NCBI RefSeq assembly: GCF_021173675.1
Contig: NZ_JAIHON010000010.1
Coordinates: forward strand, 248,001 to 312,000
DNA length: 64,000 nt
DNA from: Streptomyces lincolnensis
GTDB lineage: Bacteria; Actinomycetota; Actinomycetes; Streptomycetales; Streptomycetaceae
Reading direction: 5' to 3'
Shown here: positions 40,714 through 48,400 of the stretch, in pieces
Position numbering within the stretch: position 1 is the stretch's first letter
How the letters are laid out: the number at the start of each line of letters is the position of its first letter
Position numbers and translations under genes: made by a program
The notes under the pieces: model-generated
What the model was told of the DNA's origin: nothing
Database searches by the model: none
What the model saw: the letters and a program-made list of their open reading frames with translations, nothing else

Positions 40714-40729
40714 TGTTGCACGCTCAACA
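40714..40729. promoter_or_regulatory. LacI-type operator upstream of the aldehyde dehydrogenase gene
   Basis: TGTTG-CACGCT-CAACA (40714-40729) contains TTGNNCGNNCAA, the common core of LacI-family sites. It lies 65 bp before the aldehyde dehydrogenase start and matches the architecture of the site before the LacI gene. Confidence 0.6.
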
Positions 40730-40793
40730 AGTTGGGGCGTCGTACAGGACGTCCGCCTTGTGAGTCCCGCCGGTGACGAACGGAGAGCCGAAC

Positions 40794-42230
40794 ATGCCTT
40801 TGCTCGACCCCAAGACCTGGCAGTCCCGCACCCTGGGGGGACCCGAACACGCTGTCACCGAGCCCGCCACCGGCGACACGCTCGGTACCGTCCGCCTCGC
40901 CACGGCCGAGGACGTCGCCGTGGCGGCGGAGACCGCACGGGGCGCGCAGAGCGACTGGGCCCGCGTCCCGCACTTCGTCCGGGCCGCCGTGCTGCGCAAG
41001 GCCGGTGACCTGTTCACCGCGCACGCCGACGAACTGCGCGAGTGGCTCGTCCGGGAGTCCGGATCCATTCCCGGCAAGGCCGACTTCGAACTGCACGTCG
41101 CGGCCCAGGAGTGCTACGAGGCCGCCGCACTCGCCTCCCGCCCGGCCGGACAGGTCCTGCCCAGCGAGGCGGCCCGCCTCTCCTACACCCGCCGGGTCCC
41201 CGCCGGCGTCGTGGGCGTGATCTCCCCCTTCAACGCCCCGCTGATCCTCTCCATCCGCTCCGTCGCCCCGGCCCTCGCCCTCGGCAACGCGGTGGTGCTG
41301 AAGCCGGACCCGCGCACGGCCGTCTGCGGCGGGCTCTCCCTCGCCGCGCTCTTCGCCGAGGCGGGCCTGCCGGACGGGCTGTTCCACGTCCTGCCGGGCG
41401 GACCCGACGCCGGTCAGGCCCTGGTCGCCGACCCGCGGATCCCGGTCATCTCCTTCACCGGCTCCACCGCGGCGGGCCGCGCCGTCGGCGAGGCGGCCGG
41501 ACGCCACCTCAAGCGCGTGCACCTGGAACTGGGCGGCAACTCCGCCCTGATCGTGCTGGAGGACGCCGACATCGACGCGGTGATCTCCACGGCCGCCTGG
41601 GGCTCCTTCTTCCACCAGGGCCAGATCTGCATGACGACCGGCCGCCACCTGGTCCACAGCTCCCTGTACCAGGAGTACGTCGAGCGGCTGGCGGCGAAGG
41701 CCGACTCACTGGCCGTCGGCGACCCGCACCGCGAGCAGGTCCACCTCGGCCCGATCATCGACGACGGCCAGCTCGCCAAGGTGCACGGCCTGGTGGAGGC
41801 CAGCACCGCCCACGGCGCCAAACTGGCCGCCGGCGGCACCCACGACCGCCTCTTCTACCGGCCCACCGTCCTGGCCGACGTGGACGACGGCACGCCCGCC
41901 TACACGGAGGAGGTGTTCGGCCCCGTGGCGCCCGTCCGGTCGTTCAGCACGCCCGACGAGGCGGCCTCCCTGGCCGCGGCCGGCCCCTACGGCCTCTCGC
42001 TCGGCATCGTGACCCGGGACGCCGCCCGCGGCCTCGACCTCGCCGAGCGCATCCCCACCGGCATCGTCCACATCAACGACCAGACGGTGAACGACGAGGC
42101 CGTCGCCCCCTTCGGAGGCATCGCCGCGTCCGGCACCGGCGCCCGCTTCGGCGGCGAGGCCAACCTGGAGGCCTTCACCGAGCTGCGCTGGACGACGGTG
42201 CGCGCGGACGTGGCGCCGTACCCGTTCTAG
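40794..42230 (+). CDS. NAD(P)-dependent aldehyde dehydrogenase, benzaldehyde/vanillin dehydrogenase-like
   Basis: 478 aa. Catalytic Glu245 is in LELGGNSALIV and catalytic Cys279 in FFHQGQICMTTGR. Cofactor-binding motifs are VISPFNAPLILS and FTGSTAAGR. The HQGQICMTTGR form is typical of benzaldehyde, vanillin and salicylaldehyde dehydrogenases, which oxidise aromatic aldehydes to acids. GGAGA precedes the ATG at 40794. It is likely regulated by the LacI protein encoded upstream and converges on the thioredoxin gene. Confidence 0.87.
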   Translation: MPLLDPKTWQSRTLGGPEHAVTEPATGDTLGTVRLATAEDVAVAAETARGAQSDWARVPHFVRAAVLRKAGDLFTAHADELREWLVRESGSIPGKADFELHVAAQECYEAAALASRPAGQVLPSEAARLSYTRRVPAGVVGVISPFNAPLILSIRSVAPALALGNAVVLKPDPRTAVCGGLSLAALFAEAGLPDGLFHVLPGGPDAGQALVADPRIPVISFTGSTAAGRAVGEAAGRHLKRVHLELGGNSALIVLEDADIDAVISTAAWGSFFHQGQICMTTGRHLVHSSLYQEYVERLAAKADSLAVGDPHREQVHLGPIIDDGQLAKVHGLVEASTAHGAKLAAGGTHDRLFYRPTVLADVDDGTPAYTEEVFGPVAPVRSFSTPDEAASLAAAGPYGLSLGIVTRDAARGLDLAERIPTGIVHINDQTVNDEAVAPFGGIAASGTGARFGGEANLEAFTELRWTTVRADVAPYPF

Positions 42231-42272
42231 AGGCTCCAGGGGCGCGCGTTCCAGGGTCCTCGCTCCGGCCGG

Positions 42273-42659
42273 CTACTGGCCGCTCTGCTCGGCCTGGGCC
42301 TGCTGCTCGGCGACGGACTTGCGCACCTCGTCCATGTCCAGCTTGCGGGCCTGCCCGATGACGTCCGTCAGGGCGGCCTCGGGCAGGGCGCCCGGCTGGG
42401 CGAACACGGCGACCTGGTCACGGACGATCATCAGCGTGGGAATCGACTGGATACCGAAGGCCGCGGCCAGCTCCGGCTGCGCCTCGGTGTCCACCTTGCC
42501 GAACACCAGGTCCGGATTGGCCTCGGCAGCCTTCTCGTAGACCGGCGCGAACTGCCGGCACGGACCACACCACTCCGCCCAGAAGTCGATCAGGACGAAC
42601 TCGTTGTCCGTGACCGTCTGGTCGAAGTTCTCCTTGGTGAGCTCCACGGTGCTGCTCAT
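42273..42659 (-). CDS. trxA: Thioredoxin
   Basis: 128 aa. Active site WCGPC with Cys31 and Cys34 in FWAEWCGPCRQFAP. The cis-proline loop is SIPTLMI. A 20-residue Gln/Glu-rich C-terminal tail exceeds the usual 105-110 aa length. Reduces protein disulphides in the cytoplasm. It is not next to trxB; the divergent gene encodes another disulphide-type flavoprotein, which may be a functional partner. Several trx paralogues are usual in Streptomyces. Confidence 0.88.
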   Translation of the reverse strand: MSSTVELTKENFDQTVTDNEFVLIDFWAEWCGPCRQFAPVYEKAAEANPDLVFGKVDTEAQPELAAAFGIQSIPTLMIVRDQVAVFAQPGALPEAALTDVIGQARKLDMDEVRKSVAEQQAQAEQSGQ

Positions 42660-42780
42660 GGCGTGATCCCTCTTCCTCGTATCGGGGGCGAAGCCGTCGG
42701 CCACAACACGGCCGACCCGGTGGGTATTCCGCGCGCGTACCCATGTGGCCCGAGCGCACACCACCCACCAGACTGGCCCC

Positions 42781-44214
42781 ATGACGGAAACGGAATCCAT
42801 CGCCTACGACGTCGTGGTGCTCGGTGCCGGGCCCGTGGGGGAGAACGTCGCGGACCGCACCCGTGCGGCCGGCCTCTCCACCGCGGTCGTGGAGAGCGAA
42901 CTGGTCGGCGGCGAGTGCTCGTACTGGGCGTGCATGCCCAGCAAGGCCCTGCTGCGCCCGGTCATCGCCCGCGCCGACGCCCGCCGCACACCCGGACTCA
43001 AGGACGCGGTCCAAGGTCCCCTCGACACCGCGGCGGTCCTCGCCCACCGCGACTACTACACCTCCCACTGGAAGGACGACGGCCAGGTCCAGTGGCTCGA
43101 CAGCATCGGCGCCGACGTCCACCGCGGCCACGGCCGCCTCTCCGGACCCCGCACGGTCACGGTCACCGGCCCCGACGGCGCGCGGACGGTGCTGACCGCC
43201 CGGCACGCCGTCGCCGTCTGCACCGGCACCCGCGCCGTCCTGCCCGACCTGCCCGGCCTCGCGGACGTGCGGCCCTGGACGAGCCGCGAGGCCACCAGCG
43301 CCAAGGCGGCGCCCGGCCGGCTGATCGTCGTCGGCGGGGGAGTGGTCGCCACCGAGATGGCCACCGCCTGGCAGGCCCTCGGCTCGCAGGTCACCCTCCT
43401 CGTCCGCGGCAAGGGCCTGCTGAACCGGATGGAACCCTTCGCGGGCGAACTCGTCGCCGAGGCGCTCGGAGAGGCGGGCGTCGACGTCCGCACCGGCACC
43501 TCCGTGGAATCGGTCGGTCGGGAGAACGGCACGGTCGTGGCGGTCACCGACACCGGCGACCGCATCGAGGCCGACGAGATCCTCTTCGCCACCGGCCGCG
43601 CCCCGCGCACCGACGACATCGGCCTCGACACCGTCGGCCTGGAACCCGGCTCCTGGCTGGATGTCGACGACAGCCTGCGCGTCACCGGCAACGAATGGCT
43701 CTACGGCGTCGGCGACGTCAACCACCGCGCCCTCCTCACCCACCAGGGCAAGTACCAGGCCCGTATCGCGGGCGCCGCCATCGCCGCCCGCGCCTCCGGC
43801 ACCGCCCAGCTGGACGCCGAGCCCTGGGGCGCCCACACGGCCACCGCCGACCACGGCGCCGTCCCCCAGGTCGTCTTCACCGACCCCGAGGCGGCCTCCG
43901 TGGGCCTCTCCCTCGCCGAGGCCGAACAGGCCGGCCACCGCGTCCGCGCCGTCGACTACGACCTCGCCTCTGTCTCCGGCGCCGGGCTCTACGCCGACGG
44001 CTACCGCGGCCGCGCCCGCATGGTCGTCGACCTCGAACGCGAGATCCTCCTCGGCGTCACCTTCGTCGGTCCCGGTGTCGGCGAGCTGATCCACTCGGCC
44101 ACCGTCGCGGTCGCCGGCCAGGTGCCGATCAGCAGGCTGTGGCACGCGGTGCCGTCGTACCCGACGATCAGCGAGGTGTGGCTGCGGCTGCTGGAGGCCT
44201 ACCGGGACAACTGA
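42781..44214 (+). CDS. Flavoprotein disulphide reductase (lipoamide dehydrogenase/mercuric reductase family)
   Basis: 477 aa. FAD-binding DVVVLGAGPVGENVA at the N-terminus. A redox-active cysteine pair is in GGECSYWACMPSK (Cys46 and Cys51). NAD(P)-binding RLIVVGGGVVATEMA is central, and the dimerisation domain ends HAVPSYPTISEVWL. The usual catalytic His-Pro of the family's C-terminus is altered: the normal HAHPTLSE reads AVPSYPTISE. The natural disulphide substrate is thus unclear. No ribosome site, so possibly leaderless. Divergent from thioredoxin, separated by 121 bp. Confidence 0.82.
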   Translation: MTETESIAYDVVVLGAGPVGENVADRTRAAGLSTAVVESELVGGECSYWACMPSKALLRPVIARADARRTPGLKDAVQGPLDTAAVLAHRDYYTSHWKDDGQVQWLDSIGADVHRGHGRLSGPRTVTVTGPDGARTVLTARHAVAVCTGTRAVLPDLPGLADVRPWTSREATSAKAAPGRLIVVGGGVVATEMATAWQALGSQVTLLVRGKGLLNRMEPFAGELVAEALGEAGVDVRTGTSVESVGRENGTVVAVTDTGDRIEADEILFATGRAPRTDDIGLDTVGLEPGSWLDVDDSLRVTGNEWLYGVGDVNHRALLTHQGKYQARIAGAAIAARASGTAQLDAEPWGAHTATADHGAVPQVVFTDPEAASVGLSLAEAEQAGHRVRAVDYDLASVSGAGLYADGYRGRARMVVDLEREILLGVTFVGPGVGELIHSATVAVAGQVPISRLWHAVPSYPTISEVWLRLLEAYRDN

Positions 44215-44281
44215 CCGCCGCCGCCGCCGCCGATCGGGCGGAGCGAGCGACGCGGCGGAGGCCGGGCCCGACAGCCCGTGA

Positions 44282-44926
44282 CTACGGGAGGTCGAAGCCC
44301 AGCGCCTCCGCCGCCTCCCGGGGCGTCGGCTGCGTCCACCGCTCCGCCGTCGCCCGGCCGGACGACAGGGACCGCAGCTCCGCGCGGTCCAGGTAGAGCG
44401 TGCCGTCGAGGTGATCGGTCTCGTGCTGGACGATCCGGGCGGGCCAGCCGGTGAAGACCTCGTCCACCGGCCGGCCGTTCTCGTCCTCGCACGTCAGCCG
44501 TACCTCGGCCGGCCGGGCCACCACCGCCTGCCAGCCGGGCACACTCAGACAGCCCTCGAAGAACGCGGCACGGGCCCCGCCCAGCGGCTCGTAGGACGGG
44601 TTGACCAGCACCCGGAACGGCTGCGGCACCCGCCCGCGGGCCACCCGTACCTCCTCGGGGACGGGCGCCGGATCCTCGATGACCGCGACCCGCAGCGGTA
44701 CCCCCACCTGGGGCGCGGCCAGGCCCACGCCCGGCGCCGCGTGCATGGTCACGCGCAGTGCCTCGACGAAGCGGGCGAGGAGGCCGCGGTCCAGCTGGCC
44801 GTCGAAGGGCTCGGCGCGGCGCCGCAGTACGGGCTCGCCGGCCTCCACGATGGCCAACGGCCCGTCCGTGGACAGGAGTTCCTCGACGAGGTCGGCGACC
44901 GGGACGTGATCACGGGGAGAAACCAT
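44282..44926 (-). CDS. def: Peptide deformylase
   Basis: 214 aa. All three motifs are present: GVGLAAPQ (residues 66-73), EGCLS with metal ligand Cys126, and QHETDH with His168, Glu169 and His172. Removes the formyl group from nascent proteins. About 30 residues precede the core and about 30 follow it, longer than minimal deformylases but normal for actinobacterial paralogues. It is not linked to fmt, so probably a second copy, which could also serve as self-protection against deformylase inhibitors; that is speculation. Confidence 0.92.
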   Translation of the reverse strand: MVSPRDHVPVADLVEELLSTDGPLAIVEAGEPVLRRRAEPFDGQLDRGLLARFVEALRVTMHAAPGVGLAAPQVGVPLRVAVIEDPAPVPEEVRVARGRVPQPFRVLVNPSYEPLGGARAAFFEGCLSVPGWQAVVARPAEVRLTCEDENGRPVDEVFTGWPARIVQHETDHLDGTLYLDRAELRSLSSGRATAERWTQPTPREAAEALGFDLP

Positions 44927-44970
44927 CGCGCCAGCATGCCACGGAGCTCCACCCCACCTCCCACCGGTAA

Positions 44971-44984
44971 GTGACGCAGATCAC
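44971..44984. promoter_or_regulatory. Crp-like site GTGA-N6-TCAC
   Basis: GTGACGCAGATCAC (44971-44984) is a perfect GTGA-N6-TCAC dyad, resembling known Streptomyces Crp targets. It lies 45 bp upstream of the deformylase gene and 89 bp upstream of the PepSY gene on the other strand. Binding is inferred. Confidence 0.45.
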
Positions 44985-45072
44985 TCAAACTCCCGGGAAC
45001 TCGACACCGCCTTCGTCCGACATCTGGAGCGCCCCAACCGAGAAACACCCCTGCCCCGGGAGAACCCCGCCG

Positions 45073-46473
45073 ATGTCCACCGCTCCTCCGACCTCCACGG
45101 ACGAGGCCCCACAGTCCGTCGCCGAGCCGGCGCCGTCCGCCGGCAGATGGTCCCCGCTGCGCCCGCTGATCCTGCGGCTGCACTTCTACGCGGGCGTGCT
45201 CGTCGCGCCCTTCCTGCTCGTCGCGGCCCTCACCGGCTTCCTGTACGCCGGCTCGTTCCAGGCCGAGAAGCTCCTCTACGCCGACGAGCTGACCGTCTCC
45301 GCGGTCGGCGACGCCAAGCTGCCGATATCCGAGCAGGTGGCGGCCGCCCGCGCGGCACACCCCGAGGGCTCGGTCGCCGCCGTACGGCCCTCGCCCGCGG
45401 ACGACGCGACCACCAGGGTGCTGCTGTCCGGCGTCGAGGGCGTCGACCCGACCCACACGCTCGCCGTGTTCGTCGACCCGTACACCGCGAAGGTGCGGGG
45501 CTCGCTCGAACAGTACGGCTCGACCGGCGCGCTCCCCCTGCGCACCTGGATCGACGAGTTCCACCGCGATCTGCACCTGGGCCAGACCGGCCGCCTCTAC
45601 AGCGAACTCGCCGCCAGCTGGCTGGGCGTGATCGCGCTCGGCGGGCTCGCGCTGTGGTTCTCCCGCCGCCGGGCCCGGCGCAGGCTGCGCGGCACCAGCG
45701 GCCGTCGCCGCACCCTCGGGCTGCACGGCACCGTCGGGGCCTGGGTGGCCGCCGGGTTCCTCTTCCTGTCGGCGACCGGACTGACCTGGTCGACCTACGC
45801 CGGGGCGAACATCGACGAGCTGCGCACCTCGCTCGGGCAGTCCACCCCGTCGGTCACGGCGACGGCGGGCGGCGACCACTCCGGCCACGGCGCCTCCGCC
45901 TCGGCCGGCGGCGAGCACGGCGTCGGCCTCGACAAGGTCCTGTCCGCCGCCCGCGCCGAGGGCTTGGGCGACCCCGTCGAGATCGTCCCGCCCGCCGACG
46001 CCTCCTCCGCGTACGTCGTCAAGCAGATCCAGCGCAGCTGGCCCGAGAAGCAGGACGCCGTCGCGGTCGACCCGACCACCGGCGAGGTCACCGACGTCCT
46101 GCGGTTCGCCGACTACCCCCTGCTGGCCAAGCTGACCCGCTGGGGCATCGACCTGCACACGGGATCCCTCTTCGGCCTGGTCAACCAGATCGCCCTGATG
46201 CTCCTCGCGCTCAGTCTGATCCTGCTGATCGTGTGGGGCTACCGCATGTGGTGGCAGCGCGGCCGCGGCTCCGCCTTCGGCCGGCCGATCCCACGCGGCG
46301 CCTGGCAGCAGGTGCCCCCGCAGACCCTGCTGCCGTGCGTGGCGGCCATCGCGGTCGTCGGCTACTTCGTGCCGCTCCTGGGCATCCCGCTGGCCGCGTT
46401 CATCGTCGTGGACGTGGTCCTCGGGGAGATCGCGCACCGGCGGGGGCGGACGAGCGGGGCCGGCGTGAAGTAG
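45073..46473 (+). CDS. PepSY-associated membrane protein
   Basis: 466 aa. The first membrane helix follows RLHFYAGVLVAPFLLVAALTG, with the conserved His and Gly of PepSY_TM proteins. A large extracytoplasmic loop with PepSY-like repeats follows, then DEFHRDLHLGQTGRLYSELAASW, LHGTVGAWVAAGFLFLSATG and a His-rich segment GGDHSGHGAS. Relatives (including FsrB/PiuB-type) reduce ferric siderophores at the membrane, and the conserved intramembrane His may bind haem. GGGAGA lies before the ATG at 45073. Confidence 0.8.
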   Translation: MSTAPPTSTDEAPQSVAEPAPSAGRWSPLRPLILRLHFYAGVLVAPFLLVAALTGFLYAGSFQAEKLLYADELTVSAVGDAKLPISEQVAAARAAHPEGSVAAVRPSPADDATTRVLLSGVEGVDPTHTLAVFVDPYTAKVRGSLEQYGSTGALPLRTWIDEFHRDLHLGQTGRLYSELAASWLGVIALGGLALWFSRRRARRRLRGTSGRRRTLGLHGTVGAWVAAGFLFLSATGLTWSTYAGANIDELRTSLGQSTPSVTATAGGDHSGHGASASAGGEHGVGLDKVLSAARAEGLGDPVEIVPPADASSAYVVKQIQRSWPEKQDAVAVDPTTGEVTDVLRFADYPLLAKLTRWGIDLHTGSLFGLVNQIALMLLALSLILLIVWGYRMWWQRGRGSAFGRPIPRGAWQQVPPQTLLPCVAAIAVVGYFVPLLGIPLAAFIVVDVVLGEIAHRRGRTSGAGVK

Positions 46474-46502
46474 AGGGGCAACGGGGCCCGCGCGGGACGT
46501 GG

Positions 46503-46538
46503 TTCGGGCCCGGCCCCTTGTCCGGGGCCGGGCCCGAA
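46503..46538. terminator. Perfect 15-bp hairpin
   Basis: TTCGGGCCCGGCCCC (46503-46517) and GGGGCCGGGCCCGAA (46524-46538) pair completely around TTGTCC. It sits 30 bp after the PepSY stop and exactly at the break of the TPR remnant on the other strand. Confidence 0.8.
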
Positions 46539-46712
46539 AACCTCCTCCTGCCGGCCTTGCCGCTCCAGGGCGCGGCCGAGCATCAGCCGGGCGTAGTGCT
46601 CCACCGGGTCCCGCTCGACGATGACGCGCAACTCGCTCTCCGAGCGCCGCAGTTGGGTCGAGTGGTAGTAGGCGCGGGACGGCAGCAGCCATCGCGCGGG
46701 ACGGTCGGACAT
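46539..46712 (-). pseudogene. Remnant of a TPR-protein gene
   Basis: Fifty-eight codons from an ATG at 46712 encode a clear tetratricopeptide-like segment: AYYHSTQLRRSESELRVIVE, RDPVEHYARLMLGRALERQGRQEE. The similarity stops exactly where the hairpin at 46503-46538 begins. Beyond it the frame reads through the hairpin and into the PepSY gene in antisense (to 46362) with no sense. Relatives known to me are about twice as long, with more repeat sequence at both ends. The GGAG before the ATG is too close for efficient initiation. Probably decayed. Confidence 0.5.
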
Positions 46713-46736
46713 TCTCCTGCCCGGTGTCCCCTGGCA

Positions 46737-47198
46737 CTACCGGGACAGGGCGGCCAACTCCTTGTTCGCCCGCTCGGTGACCAGGGCCAGGACCCGCCCG
46801 GCCGCGGCCAGGTCCTCGGCGGGGATTCCGGCGTAGATCCGGGCGGAGATCTGTGCCGTCTCGGCGCTGGTCCCGGCGTACAGCGCCCGGCCGCTGTCGG
46901 TGACCCGCACGAGCGATCCCTCGGGGGCCAGCAGCCCCTTGGTGATCAGTGCTTCCACGGCATCCCGCGCCTCGGACTGGTCGATCTTGAGGCTGTCGAC
47001 GACCTGGCGGACCAGGTCGTCCCGCTCGACGGGGGCGTCGGCGACCGCGACCGGCCGCAGGGTGACCATCTGCTGGAACGTGACGCCGTAGGGGGTCACG
47101 ACCGACTCGACGATCGCGCGGCCGGCGTAGTGGGCCAGAGCGATGACGCGGCCGTTGACGGTAGAGGTGGTCGGGGTGGTGGCGGGGGCGGTGGTCAT
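46737..47198 (-). CDS. MarR-like winged-helix regulator
   Basis: 153 aa. The winged helix is weak but visible: YGVTFQQMVTLRPVAVADAPVERDDLVRQVVDSLKIDQSEARDAVEALITKGLL, wing VRVTDSGRALY. GAGGAGTC precedes the ATG. It is divergent from the pirin gene with a notably AT-rich dyad region (47249-47289) between them, a likely operator. Related actinobacterial proteins are annotated as MarR or as transcriptional regulators of unknown ligand. Confidence 0.75.
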   Translation of the reverse strand: MTTAPATTPTTSTVNGRVIALAHYAGRAIVESVVTPYGVTFQQMVTLRPVAVADAPVERDDLVRQVVDSLKIDQSEARDAVEALITKGLLAPEGSLVRVTDSGRALYAGTSAETAQISARIYAGIPAEDLAAAGRVLALVTERANKELAALSR

Positions 47199-47248
47199 GG
47201 TGACTCCTCGAAGACTGGCGTTGGGTATCCGGTCGCCCGGTCACTTCC

Positions 47249-47289
47249 CATTTAATGTACATGGAGATTGTATCTATGGCTACTAAATG
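47249..47289. promoter_or_regulatory. AT-rich dyad between the MarR-like and pirin genes
   Basis: CATTTA (47249-47254) and TAAATG (47284-47289) are inverted around position 47269. Inside, ATGTACAT (47255-47262) is a perfect palindrome. AT-rich sequence this long is unusual in the window, and both divergent promoters should overlap it. Likely MarR-type binding region. Confidence 0.45.
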
Positions 47290-47342
47290 AAGGCGGCTCG
47301 TCGGCCTGACGCGGAACACCGCGCGGGGCTAGGTTGAGCGGC

Positions 47343-48308
47343 ATGAGCAATCTTGATCGGGAGCCGGTCCCCGCCCTGTGCGGCGGCCGCGGTTTCGTCG
47401 TGGCGGAGCCGGTGCGCGAACTCCTCAGCCCTCGCCGCGTCAAGCTCGGCGAGTCCACCGAGGTCCGCCGACTGCTGCCCAACCTGGGCCGGCGCATGGT
47501 CGGCGCCTGGTGCTTCGTGGACCACTACGGCCCCGACGACATCGCCGACGAGCCCGGCATGCAGGTGCCGCCCCACCCGCACATGGGACTCCAGACCGTG
47601 AGCTGGCTGCACGAGGGGGAGGTGCTGCACCGCGACTCCACCGGCAGCCTCCAGACGATCCGCCCGCGCGAGCTGGGCCTGATGACCTCCGGCCGGGCGA
47701 TCAGCCACTCCGAGGAGAGCCCGAGGTCGCACGCCCGCCTCCTGCACGGCGCCCAGCTCTGGGTCGCCCTCCCCGACGGTCACCGCCACACCGAGCCGCG
47801 CTTCGAGCACCACGCCGAGCTGCCCCACATCACGGCACCGGGCCTGACGGCCACCCTCATCCTCGGCTCCCTCGACGGCGCCACCTCACCCGGTACGACG
47901 TACACCCCGATCCTCGGCGCCGACCTGGCCCTCGTCCAGGGCACCGACGTACGCCTGCCGTTGGAACCGGACTTCGAGTACGCCGTGCTCTCCATGTCCG
48001 GCGAGGCCCACGTGGACGGCGTGCCGCTCCTCCCGGGCTCGATGCTCTACCTCGGCTGCGGCCGCACCGAACTCCCCCTGCGCGCCGCGTCGGACGCGGG
48101 CCTCATGCTCCTGGGCGGCGAGCCGTTCGAGGAGGAGCTGATCATGTTCTGGAACTGGATCGGCCGGACCCAGGAGGAGATCGAACAGGCTCGTCGGGAC
48201 TGGATGGAAGGCACGCGGTTCGGCGAGGTCAAGGGGTACGACGGGGCGCCGCTGCCGGCTCCGGAACTGCCGCCGCTGCCGTTGAAGCCGCGAGGCAGAG
48301 TGCGCTGA
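47343..48308 (+). CDS. Pirin-family cupin protein
   Basis: 321 aa. The metal-binding pirin motif is intact: PHPHMGLQTVSWLHEG, HRDSTGSLQTIRPRELGLMTSGRAISHSEE, giving the expected His/His/His/Glu iron site in the N-terminal cupin. The C-terminal cupin ends AGLMLLGGEPFEEELIMFWNWIGRTQEEIE. Pirins act as quercetinases or redox-linked regulators. No ribosome site, so possibly leaderless. Divergent from the MarR-like gene. Confidence 0.88.
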   Translation: MSNLDREPVPALCGGRGFVVAEPVRELLSPRRVKLGESTEVRRLLPNLGRRMVGAWCFVDHYGPDDIADEPGMQVPPHPHMGLQTVSWLHEGEVLHRDSTGSLQTIRPRELGLMTSGRAISHSEESPRSHARLLHGAQLWVALPDGHRHTEPRFEHHAELPHITAPGLTATLILGSLDGATSPGTTYTPILGADLALVQGTDVRLPLEPDFEYAVLSMSGEAHVDGVPLLPGSMLYLGCGRTELPLRAASDAGLMLLGGEPFEEELIMFWNWIGRTQEEIEQARRDWMEGTRFGEVKGYDGAPLPAPELPPLPLKPRGRVR

Positions 48309-48400
48309 TCCCCAGGAACGCCTGAGAGGTGGGGCGTCGTCCGTGGGCGCCCGGCACCGACGTACCGGTTGAGTTGCAGTGCCCATGACCAGGGCGGAGA

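Noticed and set aside
44216..44232. CCG trinucleotide run after the flavoprotein gene, considered as a terminator or microsatellite
   Set aside because: Too short and simple to support a function in sequence this GC-rich; no complementary arm forms a strong stem.
44282..44926. Peptide deformylase considered as a resistance gene of an antibiotic cluster
   Set aside because: No biosynthetic genes (NRPS, PKS, tailoring enzymes) are present on either side.
44749..47319. An 856-codon minus-strand open frame opposite the PepSY gene
   Set aside because: No domain is visible, the composition is Gly/Arg/Asp-rich, and the opposite frame encodes a coherent membrane protein.
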